Positions 52,187 to 61,808 of a stretch of 64,000 bases of DNA are shown here, piece by piece (positions within the stretch are counted from its first letter, which is position 1; each line of letters starts with the position of its first letter). The notes beneath the pieces are model-generated. The model was not told where the DNA came from. It made no database searches and saw only the letters and a list, made by a program, of their open reading frames with translations. The position numbers were made by a program, and so were the translations under genes. The DNA lies in the NCBI GenBank assembly GCA_038120295.1, contig JAYOLL010000009.1, positions 61,493 to 125,492 on the forward strand, in the 5' to 3' direction. The DNA is from JAYOEY01 sp038120295. Its GTDB lineage: Bacteria; Pseudomonadota; Alphaproteobacteria; MPNO01; UBA2964.

Positions 52187-53992
52187 TCACGCGGCCTGTA
52201 CTTTTGCGATAAAGGCGCTCACTTCGGTTTTCAGACGTTCCGCGGTCTTCGCCAGATCCTGGGAAGCATGCAGAACCTCTGCTGCCATCTCGCCGGATTC
52301 CTTCGCCGACTGACCGACGTTGGAGATATTGTTCGAGACTTCATCGGTTCCCTGGGCCGCCCGCTGTACATTTTGCGATATTTCGGCCGTTACGGCGCTT
52401 TGCTCGTCGACGGCGGCGGCGACCGTTTTTACTTTCTCATTGATTTCGGTGATCGATTCAGTGATGCGGGCAATCTTGTTGACGGTATCGTCCGTCGTTG
52501 CCTGCACGTTCTGAACCTGCGTCGCAATTTCTTCCGTCGCCTTGCTGGTCTGGTTGGCGAGCGTCTTGACCTCGCTGGCGACCACGGCAAAGCCTTTTCC
52601 GGCTTCGCCGGCGCGCGCCGCTTCGATGGTGGCGTTAAGCGCGAGCAGGTTGGTCTGAGCTGCGATGTCCTGGATCAGCAATACGACATCGCCGATTTTC
52701 TGAGCTGCCTGGTTCAGACCTTCAACCGCCTGATTGCTTTCTTCCGCATCTCCGACGGCCTGCCGTGCAATGGCGGAAGACTCAGAGATCTGGCGGCTGA
52801 TCTCGCCGATTGAGGCCGACAGTTCCTCCGATGCGGACGCGACTGTTGCAACGTTGTTCGAAGCGTTCTGGGCCACTGAATGGACGGTGGCCGCGCGCTC
52901 GATGGTGTCCGATGAAACGTCCGAACTGCTCCTGGCATTCGCTTCGAGCGAGGCGGCGCCCTTTATTAGTTCGTCGACGACAGAGGAGACCGAATTTTCG
53001 AACTCGGCCACAGCCGCCCCAACCGCCTGCTGCCGGATCTGGGCCTCGCGCTCTTCGCGGTCCCTCGCTTCCAACTCGTCACGTCTGCGTTTTTCGGCCT
53101 CTTCATCGAGGCGCCGGCGCTCTGCCTCCTTTCTCTCCGCGTCACGCGCGGCAGTTTCTTCGCGGACTCGCAGCGAGATATTTCGATATGCGGCGACCGA
53201 GTCAGCAATCGCACCGATTTCGTCTTGTGCTTCGTGGCGGACTTCGACCTCGAGATCTCCTGCCGTAACCCTGTCGAGCGCGTCACGGCACTTGCGGAGA
53301 GGAAGAACGATCGATTTCGTCAGGGCCGCCATGGTTCCTGCAAATATGACGAACGAGAATGCGCCGATCCCGATAATGGTCCAGAGAGCAGTAAGCTCTG
53401 CCTGATTCGCCTCCTTCCTCATTTGCGAAACGGCGCTCGACAGCTGGTCGCCCACTGTTTCGTTCACCGTTTCGAGGTTTTTGAAAGCCGTCTGGAAATC
53501 CGGAAACCGCGCCAGCGCCGCTTCACGATTCCGGAAAGCGATTTCCACGATCTGTTCAGCGCTCGCGATATAGGCTTTTAGCGGACCCTCGACGCGCTGC
53601 AGATCCTGCCGGATCTTTGGACTGAGCGGGAGAGCCTGATTTTCTTGCAGGGTTTTCAGAAACCAGTCGGCATGCTCTTTCACCTCGGTCCGGATTGTTT
53701 TTGCATCCGATATCTTCTCGCCGGACGAAACCAGCAGCGCGGCGAGAACGTCTCCGTTCAGGGCGTCATGCATCATGTCGCCCTCCATAAAATTCGCGAG
53801 CGCCTGTCCGGTTACGGCAACGTCCCTCAAAGCATTGGAAAGCTGACGCTTTGCGTTGAGGCTGGTCCCGACGAGAACGATGAGCAGCAGGCCCATAATG
53901 CCCCCGAGGAGGAAGAATTTGTGCTGCAGTTTGACCGTGGAGAGTTTTTCGAACATGGCTGTTTTTTTCATTGTGGTTGGAAACGGTCGCAT
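52187..53992 (-). CDS. Methyl-accepting chemotaxis protein
   Basis: 601 residues. TM1 is at about 26-46 and TM2 at about 205-230. The periplasmic domain between them (~160 residues) is helical, in the 4-helix-bundle style. A HAMP domain follows (PLRKCRDALDRVTAGDLEVE), then a long charged coiled coil. The signalling tip is intact: VVLLIQDIAAQTNLLALNAT, then AGEAGKGFAVVASEVKTLA. The ligand is unknown. ATG codons at 53992, 53971 and 53956 are possible. Confidence 0.93.
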   Translation of the reverse strand: MRPFPTTMKKTAMFEKLSTVKLQHKFFLLGGIMGLLLIVLVGTSLNAKRQLSNALRDVAVTGQALANFMEGDMMHDALNGDVLAALLVSSGEKISDAKTIRTEVKEHADWFLKTLQENQALPLSPKIRQDLQRVEGPLKAYIASAEQIVEIAFRNREAALARFPDFQTAFKNLETVNETVGDQLSSAVSQMRKEANQAELTALWTIIGIGAFSFVIFAGTMAALTKSIVLPLRKCRDALDRVTAGDLEVEVRHEAQDEIGAIADSVAAYRNISLRVREETAARDAERKEAERRRLDEEAEKRRRDELEARDREEREAQIRQQAVGAAVAEFENSVSSVVDELIKGAASLEANARSSSDVSSDTIERAATVHSVAQNASNNVATVASASEELSASIGEISRQISESSAIARQAVGDAEESNQAVEGLNQAAQKIGDVVLLIQDIAAQTNLLALNATIEAARAGEAGKGFAVVASEVKTLANQTSKATEEIATQVQNVQATTDDTVNKIARITESITEINEKVKTVAAAVDEQSAVTAEISQNVQRAAQGTDEVSNNISNVGQSAKESGEMAAEVLHASQDLAKTAERLKTEVSAFIAKVQAA

Positions 53993-54082
53993 CGTTCCAC
54001 CGGTCGGTTTTCATTCGGTTAAAGACGTTGTGTTTTTTCTCACATGTTTGTGAGCGCTCGCCATTCGACGATGGGGGCGGCG

Positions 54083-55183
54083 CTAGCGGCTGTATTCATA
54101 GGCGTAAGTGAAGAGGAAGCCGACGGTGTCAGTATGAATGCCGCCTTCGCGCCGGCGTTTCCAGCCAAGGTCGGCGGTCAGGCCAGATGAAAACGTATAG
54201 CCCACGCTGACCTGACTCTGGTGATCATTCACTGCCCCGTCGGTCGGGTCGTCGTCGTTACGGCGCGTATGAGCAAGCGCCAGGTTCCAGCTGTTCCATT
54301 CGCCGAGTAAAGATCCGGTCCAGTAACGGCGGTCCTTGCCGCGTGTCCCGCCAAAATCGTCGAACCGTACCAGCTCGACCATCGGCGTCAGCGACATGCC
54401 ACCGCCGAGGTCGAATCTCGTCTTGACGCCTGCAGCAAATCCGGTTTCATCCGACGTGCCGTCGACGCCATGGGCCTGGTTCACGAATCCCAGATGGTAA
54501 AGAAACCCGGGGAGCGACGGGAAGCCGCCTTCAAGGACGATATTGTAGGATGAGAAGTCCTCGGTATTGGCGACGCCGCCATCCTCCCGGCCTAGCGTGC
54601 CGCGGGTCTGGGAATAGATCGTGTTCTGCAACGGCGATGTGTCGAGAAAGAACACGCCGCCTTTCAGCGTGTGCTGGCCCCAGCCGTCCAGATCGAATCC
54701 GGCGCTCATCGAAAGCGCAATGCGCTCCGAAAGTTCGTAATCTTCCGCCAGTTCGCTGCCATAAATCCCGGGTGTTTGATCCCAGGCGATGCCGAATCCC
54801 GGATTGGTCTTGCCCGCGACGAACCCGTAGCGCCCGGTAAAGTAGGACACGAGCAGTTCCTGGATGTAGAACCCCTCGTCCCTGAAATACCGGTCTTCGC
54901 GGGCGGCTGCGTCCTGAACCTGTTCGAGAACGCCGTGGACATAAAACGACAGGCCGGGGACGGACCGGATATTGAGAGTGGCCTCCGGTTCCAGCTTTAG
55001 CGACATGTTATTGCGCTCGTTGGCCCGGGCGTCGGAGGAGTAGTCGTAGTCGTTCTGCCATTCCGCCGGCAACTTGAACTCAATCCATGGCTGGGTCCCA
55101 CGCTTGTCCTGTGCGAGCGCTGGCATGGCGGCGTTCAGTGCGATGGCGCAAAGGGAAAGTGCGACCGATCCGGTAATTTTCAT
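54083..55183 (-). CDS. Outer-membrane beta-barrel (porin-like) protein
   Basis: 366 residues. The signal peptide is MKITGSVALSLCAIALNAAM, cut after ALAQ. Alternating hydrophobic strands follow, ending in an aromatic-rich C-terminal strand (GFLFTYAYEYSR), though the last residue is Arg rather than Phe. It may be a porin or an alginate/OprB-style channel; the family is not fixed by eye. The start at 55183 gives the signal peptide directly. A tandem 11-bp repeat lies upstream. Confidence 0.75.
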   Translation of the reverse strand: MKITGSVALSLCAIALNAAMPALAQDKRGTQPWIEFKLPAEWQNDYDYSSDARANERNNMSLKLEPEATLNIRSVPGLSFYVHGVLEQVQDAAAREDRYFRDEGFYIQELLVSYFTGRYGFVAGKTNPGFGIAWDQTPGIYGSELAEDYELSERIALSMSAGFDLDGWGQHTLKGGVFFLDTSPLQNTIYSQTRGTLGREDGGVANTEDFSSYNIVLEGGFPSLPGFLYHLGFVNQAHGVDGTSDETGFAAGVKTRFDLGGGMSLTPMVELVRFDDFGGTRGKDRRYWTGSLLGEWNSWNLALAHTRRNDDDPTDGAVNDHQSQVSVGYTFSSGLTADLGWKRRREGGIHTDTVGFLFTYAYEYSR

Positions 55184-55243
55184 GATGTACGGGGTCCTGT
55201 TGTTATCTCGACTGCATTCCGCAGCCCGGTTTGTGTCAACTCT

Positions 55244-55265
55244 ATGCAATCTTCATGCAATCTTC
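55244..55265. repeat. Two exact 11-bp direct repeats upstream of the porin-like gene
   Basis: ATGCAATCTTC occurs twice in tandem (55244-55254 and 55255-55265), i.e. one helical turn apart on the same DNA face. It lies 61 bp upstream of the porin start, where a regulator could bind cooperatively. Confidence 0.6.
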
Positions 55266-55396
55266 TTTTTCGCCCGATATGGTTAACAGCAATTTAAACC
55301 GTTTGTCCTCTGCCCGGACTGCGGAGCGGTTGTCTGCGAGATATGTATTCTCTAAATCTCCTTTCAGGATCGAATATTCGAAATCAGGAGTTCCTC

Positions 55397-56002
55397 ATGC
55401 CCATGCAAAAGCCGGCTGAGACCAGTCAGCCTCTTATCGATATCATTAGAAACCGGTGGAGCCCGCGCGCCTTTACCGATCAAGTGCCCGCGAAAAACAT
55501 TCTGGTCAGCCTGTTCGAAGCGGCCCGCTGGGCGGCGTCCTGCAACAACGCGCAGCCGTGGCGCTTCATCGTCGCGACCAAGGACAACCGGGCCGAATAC
55601 GACCGGCTGCTGGACTGCTTCAACGACCGCAACCAGAGCTGGGCGATCACCGCGCCCGTCATCATGATCACCTGCGCCGACAAAAACCTGCCGAACGGCA
55701 ATCCGAGCGATTACGGCTATTACGATCTCGGCGCGGCAATGGCGCAGCTGACCGCGCAGGCGTCGTCGCACGGGCTTGTCGTGCATCAGGCGCAGGGCAT
55801 CCTGCCCGAGAAAGTGCGGGAGGAGTACGGTGTACCGGAAGATTTCGACATCTGCACCGGCGTCGCCATCGGCTACCAGGGTGAGGCCGATGTGCTGCCG
55901 GACGATTACGCGGCGCGCGAAGTGCTGCCCCGCGACCGCAAGCCGCTGGACGAGCTGGTCTTTACCGGCGGATTTTCCGAAACCTCCGATATTGTGAGCT
56001 GA
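55397..56002 (+). CDS. Nitroreductase family protein
   Basis: A 201-residue FMN-dependent oxidoreductase. FMN-binding segments are IIRNRWSPRAFTDQ, ARWAASCNNAQPWRFIV and the late GVAIGYQGEADVLP. Ser-rich variants of this group reduce nitro compounds, quinones or enones. AGGAG lies before ATG 55397. The YbjQ gene follows after 2 bp. Confidence 0.9.
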   Translation: MPMQKPAETSQPLIDIIRNRWSPRAFTDQVPAKNILVSLFEAARWAASCNNAQPWRFIVATKDNRAEYDRLLDCFNDRNQSWAITAPVIMITCADKNLPNGNPSDYGYYDLGAAMAQLTAQASSHGLVVHQAQGILPEKVREEYGVPEDFDICTGVAIGYQGEADVLPDDYAAREVLPRDRKPLDELVFTGGFSETSDIVS

Positions 56003-56004
56003 AC

Positions 56005-56328
56005 ATGCTGATTACGACAACCGAAACGGTCGAAGGCCGCACCGTCACCGCCTATCTTGGCATCGTCTCAGGCGACGCCGTCATGGGCACCAATATTTTC
56101 CGCGACATGTTCGCCGGCATCCGCAATATCGTCGGCGGTCGGTCGGGCTCGTATGAGAAAGAGCTCCGCGCCGCCAAGATCGCCGCCCTCGAAGCGATAG
56201 AAGAAGAGGCCGCCGGGCTCGGCGCCGATGCGGTTATCGGGGTCGACCTCGATTACGAGGCGATCGGCGGCGAGAACGGCAACATGCTGATGGTTAGCGC
56301 CAACGGCACGGCTGTGAAGCTGGGTTAG
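56005..56328 (+). CDS. YbjQ/UPF0145 family protein
   Basis: 107 residues forming the small YbjQ fold (heavy-metal-binding domain, pentameric in solved members). Conserved parts: GRTVTAYLGIVSGDAVMGTN and GADAVIGVDLDYEAIG. Function not established. It is co-directional and nearly adjacent to the nitroreductase gene. Confidence 0.92.
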   Translation: MLITTTETVEGRTVTAYLGIVSGDAVMGTNIFRDMFAGIRNIVGGRSGSYEKELRAAKIAALEAIEEEAAGLGADAVIGVDLDYEAIGGENGNMLMVSANGTAVKLG

Positions 56329-56379
56329 GAGACCCCGCAAGGGGCCGTCTCGAAGAGCCAGCCGGGCTGATGGCCTGAC

Positions 56380-57879
56380 CTACGACCCCGACGCGGGAAA
56401 CACCAGCGACTTGATCACCACCGGCACCGCGCCGGAAGACGGGACGATTTCGCCGACATCGATGAAGTCGAACTCCTTGAGTTCGATGCCGTCGATCGAA
56501 ATAACCGGCGTGGCGATCTTCATTTCCTCGCGCAGGTGAATGCCGATCAGCCCACCGATATCGCCGTCGGTGACCAGCACCAGCGGCCTTCCCTTGTCCA
56601 TCTGCGTCTTGAGCCCGGCGGTCACACCCTTGCCGAACTGGTCGAGCCGCATGAAGCTGGCCGAACCTTTCCAGCGGAAGCCGATGGCGATGGCCGTGTC
56701 GGCGTCTGCGAGATCGAGCCGCGTCAGGGCGGTGTCGATCGCGGCGACGATCCGGTCGGGATCGATATCGAGGCCGGAAAAATCCAGCTCGGGTACGATC
56801 ACGGGAACGTTCCTGAGCGGCACTGTCTCCGTCGGGTCGATGAAGATCGTGGTCCCCGAGAGCTGCACCGTGTATTGCGAAGCGCCGACCACGGTGGCGC
56901 GGATGGTGGCGATCGGCTTCTCGACCGGGATGCCGGCCTTGTCGACGCGCTCGCGGATCTTTTGCGCGAGTTCCGGCCCCAGATCGCCGAATTTCGCCGG
57001 CTCGTTGCCATAGACATATTCGGAAACGCCGCCCGAAAAGGTCAGCGCATCGACCGAGTCGATGTCGGGCAAAGGCGGCAGCAGCAGCATGTCGCGGGTT
57101 ACGTCCGACAAGGGGGCAAGCCCGGCCGCTTCCATGATGCGCTGCGCCATGCGGTCGGCGATAGTCGACAGATCTACCGGGTCGGGCGTGTCGCCGACCG
57201 CGAGTGCGATCCCGACATCGTCGGCATGGGCCTTGCCGGTCGGTTCCAGCCGCGTCACCGAGCCGTCGCTGCCGAGCACGATAAGCCGCGCGCCGGCGTC
57301 GACCGCGGTCACCTGTTCTACCTTGCCGCCGCGGCAATGGGCGATCTTGGTCGTGCCGCCGCCGATATCGATATTGATGGTCAGCCCGTCGCTGTCGGCC
57401 GAGCGGATGACAGCGCCGGACCCGTGCGCCGCCATGGTGGCTTCCAGCCCGTCGCCTGCGCTGACCGCGACGAACTTTCCGGCCTCCGCCGAAAACAGGT
57501 CGCCGATGGCGCGCGCGTTGGACCGCCGAACCGCGACACCCGTCAGGATCAGCGCGCCGGTGTCGACCTCGCTTCGTGCAATGCCGGCGCTGCGGTAGCT
57601 CTCTTCGACGAACGCGCCGAGCTTTTCCGCATCGATCGTATCGCCCTCGGCATAGGGGGTAAGCTGGATCGGCGCTTCATGCAGGGTTTCGCGTTGGGCG
57701 ACGAAATAGCGCGCGCCGATGCGTTCCATCCTGACCCGCGAGAAGACGAGATGCGACGTCGACGAGCCGATATCGACGCCGACGCTGGTCAGCTCGATCT
57801 CTTCCTCTTCGGAGATGTGCCGGTTGGCGCTGGTGAACCGCGTACTCGATTCGGGGTCGTTGAGCACGTCGTCCGACAC
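56380..57879 (-). CDS. eutA: EutA-like ethanolamine ammonia-lyase reactivating factor
   Basis: 499 residues of the ASKHA ATPase fold. The phosphate-1 motif is GVDIGSSTSHLVFSRV (about 34-49) and the second is INIDIGGGTTKIAHCRGG. EutA-type proteins exchange damaged for fresh cobalamin on B12-dependent ammonia-lyases. No eutB, eutC or other ethanolamine gene is in the window, so it may serve another B12 enzyme or a different process. It starts with GTG, which overlaps the stop of the upstream bicupin (TAGTG), so translation is coupled. Confidence 0.85.
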   Translation of the reverse strand: MSDDVLNDPESSTRFTSANRHISEEEEIELTSVGVDIGSSTSHLVFSRVRMERIGARYFVAQRETLHEAPIQLTPYAEGDTIDAEKLGAFVEESYRSAGIARSEVDTGALILTGVAVRRSNARAIGDLFSAEAGKFVAVSAGDGLEATMAAHGSGAVIRSADSDGLTINIDIGGGTTKIAHCRGGKVEQVTAVDAGARLIVLGSDGSVTRLEPTGKAHADDVGIALAVGDTPDPVDLSTIADRMAQRIMEAAGLAPLSDVTRDMLLLPPLPDIDSVDALTFSGGVSEYVYGNEPAKFGDLGPELAQKIRERVDKAGIPVEKPIATIRATVVGASQYTVQLSGTTIFIDPTETVPLRNVPVIVPELDFSGLDIDPDRIVAAIDTALTRLDLADADTAIAIGFRWKGSASFMRLDQFGKGVTAGLKTQMDKGRPLVLVTDGDIGGLIGIHLREEMKIATPVISIDGIELKEFDFIDVGEIVPSSGAVPVVIKSLVFPASGS

Positions 57880-59099
57880 TAATTGACCTTACGTTCGTAG
57901 AGCTCCGGTTCCATTTTCGATTTCGCGCCGACTTCGGCGAGGTAGCCTTCGTACTCCTCGCGGAGATAGGGATCCTCCATGTCGTAGCCGATGGCGGTGC
58001 CGCCGTCGCGCACGTCGATGGCGCCGTAATCGTTGGCTTCCTCGCCCGGGCGCTTGATCGTCCGTCCCGGATGGTGCGGGCCGAACCAGGCGGTCAGGCG
58101 CAGCGGGCCTGCGCTAATGCCGAAATGCTGGTGGTACCAGTCGCCCGACATCGGCGCGGCAGAAACCAGCCCGACCGGTTCGTAATCCTGCCGCTGCACG
58201 ACGTCGGCATTGCCGTCCTTCCAGGGCGTCTCGCCGTATTTCGCGGGCCAGGTATAGGTATAGCCCTTGCCCTTGATGCAGATCAGCACCGCGGCGGAGC
58301 CGTGCGCGTGCCCCTTGGAATAGCGTCCCGTCTCGTGCTGGCCGATCCACAGATAGAACGAGTTGTCGGTCATGTGCGGCTCGATCCGCCGGTAGCCGGG
58401 CGAGCGCCGGTTATCCAGCGGCAGTTCGCAATCGACGATATCCGGCACGATGTTGGTCTGGGTCATCGCCAGTCCGCGAATCGGGTCGGCGAGGATCTCG
58501 TCGCTCGGCTTGTAATAGTCCTCGCGGTCCGGGTCGAACCGGTTGCGGAACGGGTAGGGGCAGTTAAAGACGAAATCCGGATTGTCGTAGATGTTCAACA
58601 CATTCGGCGCGGTGTTGCCGCCGAGAAGCAGCGCGGGGCTGGAGGACGCGTTGACCACCCGGTACTTGGCGTTCATCGGCACCGACCAGAGCGAGCCCTT
58701 CTGCCATTCGAAGACATGCACCTTGTCCTCGCGGCCTTCTTCCCATACCTCGGTCGAGCCGCGTCCTTCGACGACGAAATACTGCTGCTCGTAGATGTGC
58801 TTGATCGGGTTGAGCGCGCCGGCGCCGGGAACCTCGATCACATGGCAGCCCCACATGCCTTCGGTGCCGTAGAGCTGGATGAAGGTCGCGTTGCCGCCCA
58901 TCATCTCCCATTTCTGGAGCGGCAGGTCCTGTACCCGGCGGACGCCGATCGAGCGGTAGATCGGAATGTTCTGGGAATCCATCCAGAGATCGTAAGGCGA
59001 TTTGGGCGCCTTGAACGTGCCGAAACCCGAGCGCGTCAGCTTGTCGGTGGGCGCGACCCATTCGTGATAATGCCCGTCGGGGCCGTCATGCGGTACCAT
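57879..59099 (-). CDS. Bicupin protein coupled to the EutA-like gene
   Basis: 406 residues with two cupin-type barrels. The first is HIYEQQYFVVEGRGSTEVWE with KGSLWSVPMNAKYRVVN. The second is YSKGHAHGSAAVLICIKGKG with GDWYHQHFGISAGPLRLTAW. His-rich motifs suggest a bound metal. The start at 59099 follows GGGAGAACAGG. No enzyme family that I know fits exactly. Operon structure ties it to the EutA-like ATPase. Confidence 0.78.
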   Translation of the reverse strand: MVPHDGPDGHYHEWVAPTDKLTRSGFGTFKAPKSPYDLWMDSQNIPIYRSIGVRRVQDLPLQKWEMMGGNATFIQLYGTEGMWGCHVIEVPGAGALNPIKHIYEQQYFVVEGRGSTEVWEEGREDKVHVFEWQKGSLWSVPMNAKYRVVNASSSPALLLGGNTAPNVLNIYDNPDFVFNCPYPFRNRFDPDREDYYKPSDEILADPIRGLAMTQTNIVPDIVDCELPLDNRRSPGYRRIEPHMTDNSFYLWIGQHETGRYSKGHAHGSAAVLICIKGKGYTYTWPAKYGETPWKDGNADVVQRQDYEPVGLVSAAPMSGDWYHQHFGISAGPLRLTAWFGPHHPGRTIKRPGEEANDYGAIDVRDGGTAIGYDMEDPYLREEYEGYLAEVGAKSKMEPELYERKVN

Positions 59100-59227
59100 C
59101 CTGTTCTCCCGTTTCTCTATACCCGTCACATGGGGAGCCCGATTTCGCGACTCCTTCTCATTCTTTATGATAGGCGGGTCGATACGGGCTAGCAATCCGG
59201 CGTTGCGTGCCGGGAAAGGGAGTGGAA

Positions 59228-60361
59228 ATGCTGTTTATTCACAATGATGTGGTCGATCAGGTCCTCACCATGGAGGACGCGATCGGCTGTCTCGAACGCG
59301 CTTTTCGTCAACTGGTCGAGGGCACCGCCACGCACCGGCCGCGCTGCGATATGTATGCGCCGTCGAAAACGGTCGACGATGGCTATTACCGCTGGGGCAC
59401 GATGGAAGGATACAATGACGGTATCTTCGCGATCCGCATGAAGTCCGACGTCATGACCTGGCCGCAGGACGAGAACGGCAACTGGACCGAGGAAAAATAC
59501 TGCGTCGAGCCGGGCACCTGGTGCGGCCTTATCATGTTCTTCAGCACCGATAACGGCGAACCGCTGGCGCTGATGAATGACGGCATCATCCAGCATGTGC
59601 GGGTCGGCGCGGGCGCCGGGCTCGGCGTCAAGGAGCTGTCGCGCGAGGATTCCGAGACCGTCGGCATGCTGGGGTCGGGCGGCATGGCGCGCACCTTCCT
59701 GCAGGCCTTCAACTGCGTTCGCAATATCCGCAAGGTGAAGGTCTACAGCCCGACAAAGGCCAACCGCGAAGCCTATGCAGAGGAGATGCGGCTCCGCATG
59801 AATCTCGAAGTCATTCCGGTAGACGAGCCCTACAAGGCCTACGAAGATGTCGACATCGTCTCGTCCTGCACCGACACGATGGCGCCGACCATCGTCGGCG
59901 ACTGGCTGCAACCCGGCCAGCACGTCACGATCGTCAACGCGTTCGAAATTGCGCAGGACGGGCTGGATGCGTGCGACGTGAAGATCCGCCAGGGCATCCA
60001 GGGGCTCAAGATTCTCGAAGACATCTATGACGGGGTCGAGGGCAGTGACGGCATCACGGTGAAGGCGTCGCGCGGCCACAGCCCGGTCGCCTTCATCGCC
60101 GGCACGGAGGAGGAGCGCAAGCGCCTGCCGGAACGAAACTCGTCGCGCGACATCGTCAACGTGTTCCCGAGCTACGGCGACCTGATTTCAGGGAAGGTGC
60201 CGGGCCGGACCAGCGACGAGCAGATCACCTTCTACCAGAACAGCGGCATGCAGGGGCTCCAGTTCTCCGCCGTCGGCGGCCATGTCGTGCGCCTCTGCCA
60301 GGAACGCGGTCTCGGCCGCAGCCTGCCGCGCGAATGGTTCCTGCAGGATATCAGGGACTAG
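59228..60361 (+). CDS. Ornithine cyclodeaminase/mu-crystallin family protein
   Basis: 377 residues. The Rossmann signature is VGMLGSGGMARTFLQAFNCV, followed by VKVYSPTKANREAYAEEMR and VDIVSSCTDT. The N-terminal ALMNDGIIQHVRVGAGAGLG is the substrate-side motif. Members cyclise ornithine to proline or reduce imines such as alanine or ketimine, so the substrate is uncertain. It is divergent from the bicupin-EutA pair with 128 bp between them. It overlaps the convergent CDF gene by 11 bp. Confidence 0.87.
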   Translation: MLFIHNDVVDQVLTMEDAIGCLERAFRQLVEGTATHRPRCDMYAPSKTVDDGYYRWGTMEGYNDGIFAIRMKSDVMTWPQDENGNWTEEKYCVEPGTWCGLIMFFSTDNGEPLALMNDGIIQHVRVGAGAGLGVKELSREDSETVGMLGSGGMARTFLQAFNCVRNIRKVKVYSPTKANREAYAEEMRLRMNLEVIPVDEPYKAYEDVDIVSSCTDTMAPTIVGDWLQPGQHVTIVNAFEIAQDGLDACDVKIRQGIQGLKILEDIYDGVEGSDGITVKASRGHSPVAFIAGTEEERKRLPERNSSRDIVNVFPSYGDLISGKVPGRTSDEQITFYQNSGMQGLQFSAVGGHVVRLCQERGLGRSLPREWFLQDIRD

Positions 60362-60977
60362 CGAGCGCTGCCTTTTCCGCCATCGCCTGCCGGATAATTC
60401 GGAACGCAGACGCCAGGAACAGGCCGGCCATGATGGCGGCGACCAGCAGGTCGGGCCAGGCGGCGGCGGTGGCGAACACGCCTGACGCGGCAAAGACCAC
60501 CGCGACATTGCCGATGGCGTCGTTGCGGCTGCACAGCCACACCGAGCGCACGTTGGCGTCACCTTCGCGGTAGCGCAGCAGCAGGAGCAAGCTCACGAGA
60601 TTGGCGGCGAGGGCGAGAACGCCCACGACGCCCATCGTCAGCGGCTCCGGCACGGTATAGGTGAAGACGCGCCACACGGTCGAGCCGAACACGAAGAGCC
60701 CCATGGCCGCCAGCGACACGCCCTTGAACAGGGCCGCGTTGGCGCGCCAGACGGGCGGGCGGGAAAGGACGAACAGGCTCAGCGCGTAGGTCGCGCTGTC
60801 GCCTGCGAAATCGAGAGCGTCGGCCTGAAGCGCCTGCGATCGTGCGGCGATCCCGGCGACGATCTCGACGATAAACATCGAGGCATTAATGACGATGACC
60901 GCCCACAACACGCGCCGATAGGCCGGGCTCTGTCCGGCAAATGCCGCATCCGGTTCATGGCAGGCATCGTGGGGCAT
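60351..60977 (-). CDS. Cation diffusion facilitator-like transporter
   Basis: 208 residues, about six helices. The metal-site pattern of CDF proteins is visible: DALDFAGDS in helix 2 and SRNDAIGNV in helix 5. The usual C-terminal cytoplasmic domain is absent, as in short CDF members. Likely substrate is Zn2+ or Co2+/Cd2+; the sequence does not decide. Confidence 0.85.
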   Translation of the reverse strand: MPHDACHEPDAAFAGQSPAYRRVLWAVIVINASMFIVEIVAGIAARSQALQADALDFAGDSATYALSLFVLSRPPVWRANAALFKGVSLAAMGLFVFGSTVWRVFTYTVPEPLTMGVVGVLALAANLVSLLLLLRYREGDANVRSVWLCSRNDAIGNVAVVFAASGVFATAAAWPDLLVAAIMAGLFLASAFRIIRQAMAEKAALASP

Positions 60978-61111
60978 ATCAGTTCAGCCGTTTGCACGGC
61001 TTCGCGCAATTATCGTTCGGGCCCACTCCGCCACCCGGCCACCCATCAGAATACTCTCCCAAAAGATTGCTGCGGTGGCCGAGTGGGCTTGGCATGGAAA
61101 TTCACATCAGC

Positions 61112-61633
61112 CTAACGCAGCGGCCTCGAACTGACGCCCGAAGACGGTGCAGGGGCAGGTCTTTCGCGCGTGCCCCTGGGCGAGACCGTCATGGAAATGT
61201 CGCTGCCGCCCAGCGTCCGGCTGGAGATCTGGATCGTGGCGATACGGTCGCCGCGGCTGTAGGTCAGGACGCTGGTGCCCGCCCGAACCGTTGTGATCGG
61301 GTTCCACCCGAACTTGCTCATCTCGGCGAAATAGAAATCGTAGACCCGGCTCGGGACGGCGGCGACGGTCATGACCAGGCGCCCGATCCAGGCTTCCCGT
61401 TCTCCCAGCAGAAGGGAGCGTTCCACATCCATCTTCGCACCGGTGGGCACGGGGACGTCGCTGAACTGCGCAAAGCTCGGTTCGGTTTCTCCACCCTTGC
61501 CGTCGGTCCGGCTGCTGGCCGAGAGCGGCGTCGTGGATTCGCAGGCGGCGACCATGCCGGCGAGGAGTATCGCGGCGACGGTCGGCATGAAGCGGCGAGC
61601 CGCAGGAAAACGATGTTTGGCAGTACGCAACAT
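61112..61633 (-). CDS. Hypothetical lipoprotein
   Basis: 173 residues. The signal ends in GMVAAC, a probable lipobox with Cys31. The mature part has two short repeats-like strands (PVPTGAKMDVERSLLLGERE, then SRVYDFYFAEMSKFGWNPIT) resembling a small alpha/beta domain, and a basic Pro-rich tail. I do not recognise the family. Confidence 0.65.
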   Translation of the reverse strand: MLRTAKHRFPAARRFMPTVAAILLAGMVAACESTTPLSASSRTDGKGGETEPSFAQFSDVPVPTGAKMDVERSLLLGEREAWIGRLVMTVAAVPSRVYDFYFAEMSKFGWNPITTVRAGTSVLTYSRGDRIATIQISSRTLGGSDISMTVSPRGTRERPAPAPSSGVSSRPLR

Positions 61634-61808
61634 GGATTTCGTCCCAGATATTCGGAAGAATTATATGAAGAATTATATCACGTCGGATGGTCATGGACGG
61701 GGCAGGTGATTCGCCCGATTCGCCTTTCGTTAAGGATCGAATTTAGGCTCGCGTTAGGTCTGTAGCGCTAGTCTGGGCCGATAGAGTCCCACCCTGTCAG
61801 GTTCCGTC

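Noticed and set aside
56536..59192. Long plus-strand frames opposite the EutA-like and bicupin genes
   Set aside because: The minus-strand proteins have clear motifs and coupled start/stop codons; the plus frames are Arg/Gly-rich shadows.
61070..61100. A stretch reading GGTGGCCGAGTGGG that resembles the 5' part and D-arm of a tRNA-Ser/Leu
   Set aside because: No matching anticodon arm, T-arm or acceptor strand follows, so it is not a tRNA gene; at most a short chance or remnant match.
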